From contig CALIUX010000119.1 in NCBI GenBank assembly GCA_938048505.1, forward strand, positions 1 through 5,059: 5,059 bases of DNA. The letters are read 5' to 3'. Under the pieces are notes generated by a model. It did no database searches, was not told the DNA's origin, and saw only the letters and a program-made list of their open reading frames with translations. Both the position numbers and the translations under genes were made by a program. Source of the stretch: an uncultured Pseudomonadales bacterium. Its GTDB lineage: Bacteria > Pseudomonadota > Gammaproteobacteria > Pseudomonadales > Cellvibrionaceae. Shown piece after piece: positions 1 to 5,059 of this stretch (its first letter is position 1; every line of letters starts with the position of its first letter).

Positions 1-161
1 TGGAACAGGCAATTACTCGCCTCAATATGTCTGCTCGCGCGTACGATAGAATATTGCGCGTAGCCAGAACCATTGCTGACATGGCTGATTCAACGGATAT
101 TGTCGTAGAGCATATCGCTGAAGCACTCGCCTATCGCGAACTGGATAGGTCACCCTCTTAA
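1..161 (+). CDS. comM: ComM/YifB-family Mg-chelatase-like AAA+ ATPase, C-terminal fragment
   Basis: This is the 3' end of a gene that begins before the window. The reading frame runs from base 3 to the TAA at 159-161, giving about 52 residues. The visible part contains LNMSARAYDRILRVARTIAD, then a short acidic stretch, then HIAEALAYRELDR. This is the typical C-terminal helical domain (Mg_chelatase_C) of ComM/YifB proteins, where S-x-R-x-x-x-R-I-L-x-V-A-R-T-I-A-D is the hallmark and the arginines belong to the AAA+ sensor-2 region. In the family, ComM is a cytoplasmic hexameric AAA+ helicase that promotes branch migration during natural transformation. The ATPase core and the N-terminal Lon-like domain lie outside the window, so their integrity cannot be judged. 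The gene converges on the thiolase gene with a 69-bp gap in which I see no good terminator hairpin. The family call is confident; the role in this organism is inferred. Confidence 0.88.
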   Translation, partial: EQAITRLNMSARAYDRILRVARTIADMADSTDIVVEHIAEALAYRELDRSPS

Positions 162-230
162 TAAGATCTAGAAGTCAGGCAAACTAAGAACTTGCAGGCT
201 CAAACCACAAGAGAGAGCATTAATAGAGCG

Positions 231-1409
231 CTAAAGCTCACCAACCAACGCCAGTGCGGTCGCTTCACCCCCACCAATACACAAACTGGCAACCCCTTTT
301 TTGAGGCTTTTTTGCTCTAGTGCTGCCACCAAGCTCACTACAATTCTCGCGCCAGATGCGCCAAGAGGGTGCCCCAATGCACAGGCGCCGCCATGAATAT
401 TCACCTTGGAAAAGCTAATTCCAAGATCATGTGCAGCGGCCATAGGTACACAGGCAAAGGCCTCATTGATTTCAAATAGATCCACATCGGCAACCTCCCA
501 TTTGAGACTAGCCATTAAGTTCTGGATGGCACCCACCGGCGCCAAGGTAAACCACTCGGGCTCACGGGCAGATTGCACAGAGCCTGCGATACTTGCCAGT
601 ATAGGTAATCCCCGTCTTTGCGCTTCTTGTCGGCTAGCAATAACCAGAGCCGCCGCACCATCAGCAATAGAGCTAGCATTTGCAGCCGTTACAGTACCAT
701 CAGATGAAAAGGCAGGCCTTAATGATGGTATTTTTTCAGGTTTAGTACGTGCAAGCGGTTCATCATGCAAAACCTCAACCTCACTTTTACGACTTTTGAT
801 TAAAACAGGTGCGATTTCACGAGTGAACAATCCGTTATCAGAGGCGTATTGTGCTTTTTTTATCGAGTCTAATGCTATCTGATCTTGCTGCTCACGAGAA
901 AAATGATAACGCGCCGCAGTGGCGTCTGCAAAGCAACCCATTAACTGCCCACTTTTTGCATCTTCTAAGCCGTCTGTAAATAAATGATCGAATAATTGAT
1001 CATGTCCCAAGCGATAGCCCGAACGCGCACGCGCTAACAGATGGGGCGCCCGAGTCATATTTTCCATTCCTCCGGCAACAACAATGTTGGCCTGCCCCAA
1101 GCGAATGGCATCCACGGCTAACATGATTGCTTTCATACCTGAACCACAAACCTTATTGATCGTCATTGTAGGAGTAGAAGCCGCTAGACCCGCAAGTAAA
1201 GCAGCTTGCCGCGCAGGTGCTTGGCCGGTACCAGCGGGTAAAACGCAACCCATAATGACCTCATCGACTGAATCGCTAGGCAATTGCGCATCCTCCAACG
1301 CTCGCCGGATCGCTATTGCACCTAACTCAGGAGCAGGAACATTTTCAAAAACACCTTGCATAGCGCCCATAGGGGTTCTGGCTATGCCACAAATTACAAC
1401 GTCATTCAT
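231..1409 (-). CDS. Thiolase family protein, probable acetyl-CoA C-acetyltransferase (AtoB/PhaA type)
   Basis: This is a complete 392-residue thiolase, the usual length for bacterial acetoacetyl-CoA thiolases. These cytoplasmic enzymes reversibly condense two acetyl-CoA into acetoacetyl-CoA plus CoA. All catalytic signatures are present: the nucleophilic Cys88 in NKVCGSGMKAI, the GGMENMTRAP segment (113-122), NEAFA with Asn315, GGACALGHPLGASG with His347, and the second active-site Cys377 in CIGGGEATAL. The N-terminal half (about 1-260) and the C-terminal half (about 268-390) form the paired thiolase folds. The ATG at 1407-1409 is supported by AGGAG (+ strand CTCCT, 1415-1419) five bases upstream. 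The gene stands alone on its strand: it converges with comM and diverges from accA, with 406 bp between. No hydroxybutyryl-CoA dehydrogenase, PhaB/PhaC or CoA-transferase gene is beside it, so ketone-body use, PHB synthesis or degradative thiolysis (FadA-like) cannot be told apart. The enzyme class is nearly certain; atoB or phaA would be a guess. Confidence 0.95.
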   Translation of the reverse strand: MNDVVICGIARTPMGAMQGVFENVPAPELGAIAIRRALEDAQLPSDSVDEVIMGCVLPAGTGQAPARQAALLAGLAASTPTMTINKVCGSGMKAIMLAVDAIRLGQANIVVAGGMENMTRAPHLLARARSGYRLGHDQLFDHLFTDGLEDAKSGQLMGCFADATAARYHFSREQQDQIALDSIKKAQYASDNGLFTREIAPVLIKSRKSEVEVLHDEPLARTKPEKIPSLRPAFSSDGTVTAANASSIADGAAALVIASRQEAQRRGLPILASIAGSVQSAREPEWFTLAPVGAIQNLMASLKWEVADVDLFEINEAFACVPMAAAHDLGISFSKVNIHGGACALGHPLGASGARIVVSLVAALEQKSLKKGVASLCIGGGEATALALVGEL

Positions 1410-1815
1410 AAAAGCTCCTATTCAGATTGGGTCAAACATCACCTCAGTACATCATTTCAAAAGACAAAGAAAACCTAACACCTTGAAACCAAGCAAGATT
1501 ACGTTCGTTATATTAAAAACCATTCCACTTAAAACGACACAACCCAAATCGAGTGTAGCGACTACTTATCTATTATTCATGGGCAAAATAGATCATATGA
1601 CCTTTCTATACTGGACCAATACGTGTGAGCTTGCCCTTTTATTCAGTCTTTTAAACGCTATATTTCAACCTACTCGATCCAAAAGTCATGCCCCATTAAT
1701 CTGAACAGTATGGGTGGTTTATGCGTGGCTTGACATAGTGTTACAATTGCCAGCATTTTTAGAGTCAGTCACAGAACTGATATTACCTATTGATTAACCG
1801 CGGTAGACACTGAAC
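1410..1815. other. 406-bp divergent intergenic region between thiolase and accA
   Basis: Both flanking genes are transcribed outward from this spacer, so it should hold promoters for each. I see a Shine-Dalgarno for the thiolase at its left end (1415-1419) and an exact TTGACA at 1730-1735 near accA. No tRNA, strong hairpin, tandem repeat or clear palindromic operator is visible. A 41-codon reading frame from ATG 1579 to the stop at 1702-1704 lacks a ribosome binding site and has no recognisable motif, so I do not call it a gene. On the - strand, GTTATA at 1507-1512 (TATAAC on that strand) is a possible -10 for the thiolase but has no good -35 partner. The length is large for a bacterial spacer and could hide a small RNA or a leader, but nothing in it proves one. 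Confidence 0.6.
1730..1759 (+). promoter_or_regulatory. Candidate sigma70-type promoter for accA
   Basis: A perfect -35 hexamer TTGACA lies at 1730-1735. The best -10 at ordinary spacing is CATTTT at 1754-1759 (18-bp spacer), which matches only three of six consensus bases. A better -10-like TACAAT at 1742-1747 is too close to this -35 and has no good partner upstream. Transcription would start near 1766, leaving a leader of about 50 bases before the accA ATG. The position is right, since accA needs its own promoter here, but the weak -10 keeps confidence low. Confidence 0.33.
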
Positions 1816-2775
1816 ATGAACTTGAATTACCTCAGCTTTGAACAAGATATAGCAGAGCTAGAAGCCAAAATAGCCGAGCTACACGATCTACAATTAGCCA
1901 GCAGTGATCAAGACATCGACTTCACCGATGAAATCAGTAGCTTACGCAAAAAGCTGCAAAAAAGTACCGAAGGCATCTACAGCAATCTCACTCCATGGCA
2001 AATTGTTCAGGTTGCACGTCATCCGCAGCGCCCTTATGCGAGCGATTACATTTCGCGCATCTTTGATGACTGGGATGAACTCCATGGAGATCGCCATTTT
2101 GGCGATGACCGCGCCATTATTGGTGGTATTGGCCGTTTAAACGGTAAAAGTGTCATGGTCATTGGAGAAGAAAAAGGCCGTAGCGTGCAAGAAAAGGTAT
2201 CTCGTAACTTTGGCATGCCGCGCCCTGAAGGCTACCGCAAAGCGCTACGTTTAATGAAAATGGCAGAGCGTTTCAAATTACCGGTCATTACCCTTATTGA
2301 CACACCCGGTGCTTACCCCGGTATTGATAGTGAAGAACGTGGCATCAGTGAAGCCATTGCTCAAAATTTGGCAACCATGAGCCATTTACGCACTCCCATT
2401 ATCTGTACTGTTATTGGCGAAGGCTCATCAGGTGGTGCACTGGCAATTGGTGTAGGGGATCATTTAAATATGCTTCAGTACTCCACTTACTTTGTCATAT
2501 CACCAGAAGGCTGTGCCAATATCATCTGGAAAACCGTTGACAAGGCGCCCTTAGCAGCCGAAGCAATGGGCGTCACATCGAGCAAATTAGAAAAGCTGGG
2601 CATTGTGGATGAGACGATTCAAGAACCCTTTGGTGGCGCCCACCGAGATGTTGATGCAATGGCAGAAACACTCAAGGAACGCCTTAGCGCACAACTCGAT
2701 AACCTTGACCAAATCGAAATAGATGATTTACTGAAAACACGCTATGAGCGCTTAATGAGCTATGGCAATGTTTAA
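1816..2775 (+). CDS. accA: Acetyl-CoA carboxylase carboxyltransferase subunit alpha (AccA)
   Basis: AccA pairs with AccD to form the cytoplasmic carboxyltransferase of acetyl-CoA carboxylase, which moves the carboxyl group from biotin on AccB to acetyl-CoA to make malonyl-CoA for fatty acid synthesis. The protein has 319 residues, as in E. coli. It shows the N-terminal [12 protein letters not shown] helix (8-20), [14 protein letters not shown] (61-74), ELHGDRHF (88-95), [17 protein letters not shown] (131-147), [11 protein letters not shown] (161-171), the glycine-rich oxyanion loop (201-212), VISPEGCA (227-234), GGAHR (273-277) and the RLMSYG end. Several positions I recall as almost fixed differ here: E118-E119 where HQ precedes KGR, I177 where Q follows RG, S204 in GEGSSGG where GEGGSGG is usual, and F226 where YSVISPEG is usual. 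The start at 1816 fits family N-termini, although the upstream GGTAGA (1802-1807) is a poor Shine-Dalgarno. Neither dnaE nor tilS, the common gammaproteobacterial neighbours, is present. It may be the housekeeping copy or a divergent paralog. Confidence 0.96.
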   Translation: MNLNYLSFEQDIAELEAKIAELHDLQLASSDQDIDFTDEISSLRKKLQKSTEGIYSNLTPWQIVQVARHPQRPYASDYISRIFDDWDELHGDRHFGDDRAIIGGIGRLNGKSVMVIGEEKGRSVQEKVSRNFGMPRPEGYRKALRLMKMAERFKLPVITLIDTPGAYPGIDSEERGISEAIAQNLATMSHLRTPIICTVIGEGSSGGALAIGVGDHLNMLQYSTYFVISPEGCANIIWKTVDKAPLAAEAMGVTSSKLEKLGIVDETIQEPFGGAHRDVDAMAETLKERLSAQLDNLDQIEIDDLLKTRYERLMSYGNV

Positions 2776-2807
2776 ATATATACTCTAACCAAGCATTCGT
2801 TGCTGAC

Positions 2808-2837
2808 AAAAAAGCGCTCTAAACCAGCGCTTTTTTT
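2808..2837 (+). terminator. Rho-independent terminator after accA
   Basis: A perfect 11-bp inverted repeat, AAAAAAGCGCT (2808-2818) and AGCGCTTTTTT (2826-2836), encloses a 7-base loop and runs into a tract of seven T (2831-2837). It lies 33 bp after the accA stop. The A-tract on the left arm would also give a U-tract on the other strand. It separates accA from the SDR gene, so the SDR-glycosyltransferase pair is probably a different transcription unit or depends on readthrough. Confidence 0.9.
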
Positions 2838-2874
2838 ATTTCACCTTACGCCAAATAATCATTGAGAGGGCAAT

Positions 2875-3534
2875 ATGCATATTGTTATCACAGGCGCAAA
2901 CAAAGGTATTGGGCTTTCACTGACGCAGCAATATTTAGCACAAGGTCATGCTGTGACCGCTATTTGCAGAAAGGCATCAAGCGCATTACACAATTCAAAA
3001 GCGACCATCATTGATAATATCGATATGCTGGATCAAAAGGCAATCGAAAGCATGGCAGAAGCACTGCAATCAAAAGATATTGATATTCTCATTAATAATG
3101 CCGGCATCTTTTGCTGTGAAAGCTTAAACAATTTCGATCATAAAGCGATCCAAGAACAATTGCATATAAACAGTATTGCTCCTCTGTCTGTTACCCATGC
3201 GCTTCAAAAACAATTGAACAATGGTAGCAAAGTAGCCTTTATCACAAGCCGTATGGGTTCGATAAATGATAATGGATCAGGCAGTTATTATGGCTACCGC
3301 ATGTCAAAAGCGGCATTAAATGCAGGCGGTAAATCTTTAGCAATTGATTTAAAACCCAGAGGCGTTAGCGTTGCCATATTGCACCCAGGCTTTGTTCAAA
3401 CGGATATGGTAGGTGGTGCCGGCGATATATCACCAGCAGAAGCTGCAGCCGGTTTGATTAGCCGAATTGATGAGCTCAACCTTGAAAATTCAGGTACCTT
3501 TTGGCACAGCAATGGCGATATTTTACCTTGGTAA
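2875..3534 (+). CDS. Short-chain dehydrogenase/reductase (SDR), C-factor-like subgroup
   Basis: This is a complete 219-residue classical-type SDR, a cytoplasmic NAD(P)(H)-dependent oxidoreductase of unknown substrate. The Rossmann nucleotide-binding motif TGANKGIG spans residues 6-13. Arg32 just after the second beta strand hints at NADP(H), though this is inference. NNAG is at 74-77, Asn99 fits the structural/catalytic Asn, and the catalytic YRMSK has Tyr141 and Lys145. The catalytic Ser is probably Ser125 in ITSRMGS, with a slightly long loop before the Tyr, as in C-factor/CsgA-like SDRs. HPGFVQTDM (170-178) is the usual post-catalytic segment. The ending GTFWHSNGDILPW resembles the family's normal C-terminus, so the protein is not truncated. 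The ATG at 2875 has a good Shine-Dalgarno, GAGAGGG at 2864-2870. The gene follows the accA terminator by 37 bp and its 3' end overlaps the glycosyltransferase frame, suggesting joint expression. I see no separate promoter that I would defend. Confidence 0.92.
   Translation: MHIVITGANKGIGLSLTQQYLAQGHAVTAICRKASSALHNSKATIIDNIDMLDQKAIESMAEALQSKDIDILINNAGIFCCESLNNFDHKAIQEQLHINSIAPLSVTHALQKQLNNGSKVAFITSRMGSINDNGSGSYYGYRMSKAALNAGGKSLAIDLKPRGVSVAILHPGFVQTDMVGGAGDISPAEAAAGLISRIDELNLENSGTFWHSNGDILPW
3492..3534 (+). promoter_or_regulatory. Translational overlap and start region of the glycosyltransferase gene
   Basis: The downstream frame opens after a TGA at 3483-3485 and has no ATG or GTG until deep inside the conserved glycosyltransferase domain. 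Only two near-start TTG codons are available. TTG 3501 follows AGGT (3492-3495) by five bases and gives a 34-base overlap with the SDR gene. TTG 3528 sits in TTGGTAA, almost touching the SDR stop at 3532-3534, an arrangement suited to termination-reinitiation, with a weak GGCGA (3514-3518) before it. Both imply that translation is coupled to the SDR. An A7 run at 3533-3539 follows immediately, but it cannot fuse the frames because the SDR stop uses its first bases. Confidence 0.45.
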
Positions 3535-4763
3535 AAAAAGATACAAGAGAAAAATATTTAAAACAGTATGCATGTTCAGAAGCACAAGAGCATGCGCAGG
3601 CTTTTATCAGTAAAAATGTCACAGCTTATTTTTCTCATGTCTTAATTATTCCGGCATACAATGAAAGTAGTGCTTTTATACGCAGGCTTGAGCAAACGCC
3701 TTTTACGCAATGCCAGAAACTCCTTGTTATTATTATCGTTAACCAGTCTGATCACTTTGCAGACGCTACGCGGCTCAACAAACGGTTAATACATTATTCT
3801 ACAAGCATCGCCGGCAACATAGAAAAGACACCTCCTGTACACTATTTACCCGTCTACAAAACAATACCCAGTAAGGAAGGCGTTGGGTATGCACGCAAAT
3901 TGGGATGTGATATTGCACTGACATTAATGCAAGAAGGTCATATAGCATGGGGATGGCTACATTGCACAGATGCTGATGCCACACTACCCATCAATTATTT
4001 TTTAGTGCCCAAGCCGGATGATAAAAAAAGTGCATTAACGTATCAATTCAAGCATACATTCCATACAGCATTTACACACAGCAAGATGAGCTGGGCACAA
4101 AACAAAATAGAACGCACTACGGTGCGCTACGAAGAAAGCCTACGATATTACGAAGCCGGTTTAGCTTATGCACAATCACCATACGCTTACCCAACTATCG
4201 GGAGCTGCTTAGCAATCAACCCAGAATATTATGCACAGGCGAGAGGCTTTCCTAGGCGCAGTGCAGGTGAAGATTTTTATCTATTAAATAAGCTAGCCAA
4301 ATTAGCGGTAATTGTTACAGCTGCACCCACCATTATATTAAAACCCAGAGCATCACAACGTGTTCCTTTTGGCACCGGGCCAGCCATTCAAAAACAATAC
4401 AGTTGTACAGTCTATTTAGATTATGACCCAGCTGTTTTTCAAGCACTTCGTACATGGCTACAAGAAATGCCCAAGCTTTATAACGCCATCCAGAATACAA
4501 GCTCCACTTCTTTAAGCACCTTAATCAAAGCACAACATATCCATATAGAGAGTGTGTCATATCAAGCATTATTCAGCCTTGACGTTGACAAGCTGCTTTC
4601 ACACATACAAAAACAAGCCAAACATTGCGAGCAAGCTCTGCGAATGAGTCACGAGTGGTTTGATGCTTTTAGAACATTAAAGTTTATTCACTTCCTAACC
4701 AACCATGCTTACCCTAAAAAAGATGCCTCAGAGGTATATGCAGAGTGCCGCTGGTTAAAATAG
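3501..4763 (+). CDS. GT2-like (GT-A fold) glycosyltransferase, substrate unknown
   Basis: The protein has 420 residues from TTG 3501 (411 from TTG 3528). The core reads as a family-2 GT-A glycosyltransferase. VLIIPAYNES (47-56) is the first nucleotide-binding strand and VIIIVNQSD (76-84) the second. KEGVGYARKLGCDIAL (125-140) matches the N/K-x-G-x-x-x-AR-x-x-G helix. CTDADATLP (155-163) carries the metal- and nucleotide-sugar-binding DxD (Asp157, Asp159). GSCLAINPEYY (234-244) followed by GEDFYLL (256-262) provides the ED acceptor/base motif. Next comes an Arg-rich segment, KPRASQRVPFGTG (281-293), and then about 125 residues that look mostly helical and match no domain I know. There is no signal peptide and no membrane-spanning segment, so it is likely cytoplasmic or peripheral. 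It overlaps the upstream SDR gene, and coupled translation suggests a shared pathway. Donor and acceptor cannot be read from the sequence. The missing ATG and the unaligned first ~45 residues leave the start uncertain. Confidence 0.8.
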   Translation: MAQQWRYFTLVKKDTREKYLKQYACSEAQEHAQAFISKNVTAYFSHVLIIPAYNESSAFIRRLEQTPFTQCQKLLVIIIVNQSDHFADATRLNKRLIHYSTSIAGNIEKTPPVHYLPVYKTIPSKEGVGYARKLGCDIALTLMQEGHIAWGWLHCTDADATLPINYFLVPKPDDKKSALTYQFKHTFHTAFTHSKMSWAQNKIERTTVRYEESLRYYEAGLAYAQSPYAYPTIGSCLAINPEYYAQARGFPRRSAGEDFYLLNKLAKLAVIVTAAPTIILKPRASQRVPFGTGPAIQKQYSCTVYLDYDPAVFQALRTWLQEMPKLYNAIQNTSSTSLSTLIKAQHIHIESVSYQALFSLDVDKLLSHIQKQAKHCEQALRMSHEWFDAFRTLKFIHFLTNHAYPKKDASEVYAECRWLK

Positions 4764-4816
4764 CTTGGTTTAGGCCGTTCGACTGAAAAATAAAAATAAA
4801 ATAGTCAAAGTCTTTT

Positions 4817-5059
4817 TTACAATGGAAACTTCAACCCAAAAGCCAGCCCAAATGTTTTGGTTTTTGACCAGCGAAGGCTATTGGAAGTCAGTGAAAATTT
4901 AATGCTTGAGGAACTGATGCCAACCGTCACAGCTTGTGCGGTAAAATCATAAGAGGCATCCAAAAGAACATTTGCTTTAACTGCATATTCATAAGCAATG
5001 CGATTAAACAGGAAATCATCATACAAGAAGTGCTCCAAACGGAGTGCGGTACGTTCAGA
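4817..5059 (-). CDS. Probable outer-membrane beta-barrel protein, C-terminal fragment
   Basis: The frame is open from the right edge to TAA at 4817-4819, giving 80 residues; the gene starts beyond the window, so the TTG at 5036-5038 need not be its start. I do not recognise the family. The visible part has the alternating polar/hydrophobic pattern of amphipathic beta strands: FNRIAYEYAVKANVLLDASY, then AQAVTVGISSSSIKFSLTS, then KTKTFGLAFGLKFPL at the end. This pattern, with a final strand of alternating hydrophobic residues and Phe third from the end, resembles the C-terminal strands of outer-membrane barrels recognised by the Bam machinery, although the last residue is Leu rather than the usual Phe. 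It converges with the glycosyltransferase gene across a 53-bp, very A/T-rich gap (4764-4816) with no convincing terminator hairpin. That it is coding is likely; the barrel role is inferred from strand pattern alone. Confidence 0.6.
   Translation of the reverse strand, partial: SERTALRLEHFLYDDFLFNRIAYEYAVKANVLLDASYDFTAQAVTVGISSSSIKFSLTSNSLRWSKTKTFGLAFGLKFPL

Noticed and set aside
226..239. Short inverted repeat GAGC...GCTC at the thiolase stop
   Set aside because: The stem is only 4 bp and there is no T-tract on either strand, so it does not qualify as a terminator.
341..389. Cys343 four residues before the catalytic His347 in the thiolase
   Set aside because: GGACALGHP is, as I recall, a common variant of the GGAIALGHP thiolase signature and not a sign of new chemistry.
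406..882. Plus-strand reading frame of 158 codons inside the thiolase gene
   Set aside because: It is antisense to the well-conserved thiolase, has no recognisable motif, and its composition mirrors the real gene; a shadow frame.
1084..1704. Plus-strand reading frame of 206 codons covering the thiolase 5' end and the spacer
   Set aside because: About half is antisense to the thiolase active-site region. The part in the spacer (for example from ATG 1579) has no ribosome binding site and no family resemblance.
1904..2140. 78-codon frame inside accA
   Set aside because: It overlaps conserved AccA coding sequence in another frame and has no motif.
3519..3545. Programmed -1 frameshift fusing the SDR and the glycosyltransferase
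   Set aside because: The transferase frame is -1 to the SDR, but no proper X-XXY-YYZ slippery site precedes the SDR stop, the A7 run lies at and after the stop, and the SDR ends with its natural family C-terminus.
3799..3984. 61-codon minus-strand frame inside the glycosyltransferase
   Set aside because: It is antisense to the conserved KEGVGYARK and DAD regions and has no motif or start context.
4764..4816. Possible hairpin GACT...AGTC between the convergent genes
   Set aside because: The stem is four base pairs around a long A-rich loop, too weak to call a terminator.

Overview
The window looks like a piece of a gammaproteobacterial chromosome of moderate to low GC. The best evidence is the AccA protein. 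It is 319 residues long, the same length as the E. coli protein, and resembles the E. coli and Pseudomonas proteins from its first residues to its LMSYG end. A ComM/YifB-type C-terminus at the left edge and a likely outer-membrane beta-barrel end at the right edge also fit a Gram-negative host. No mobile element, tRNA, rRNA or CRISPR array is visible.

Layout from left to right: (1) the last ~53 codons of a comM-like AAA+ ATPase gene on the + strand (to 161); (2) a convergent, complete thiolase gene (acetyl-CoA C-acetyltransferase type) on the - strand, 231-1409; (3) a 406-bp divergent spacer without a convincing gene, carrying a possible promoter for the next gene; (4) accA on the + strand, 1816-2775, followed by a strong intrinsic terminator at 2808-2837; (5) a two-gene unit on the + strand, an SDR oxidoreductase (2875-3534) overlapping a GT2-like glycosyltransferase (3501-4763) that has no ATG start; (6) the C-terminal 80 codons of a probable outer-membrane beta-barrel protein on the - strand, running off the right edge.

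The thiolase and accA both act at the acetyl-CoA node: the thiolase condenses or cleaves acetoacetyl-CoA, and AccA helps commit acetyl-CoA to malonyl-CoA. They are divergently transcribed and may share a control region. The SDR and glycosyltransferase are translationally overlapped and probably act in one pathway, perhaps modifying a sugar- or lipid-containing product, but the substrate cannot be read from the sequence.

No obviously new system is present. The most worthwhile leads are: an AccA with substitutions at several positions that I recall as nearly invariant, found away from the usual dnaE/tilS neighbourhood (possibly a second, divergent copy); and the overlapping SDR and atypical glycosyltransferase pair with a TTG start.
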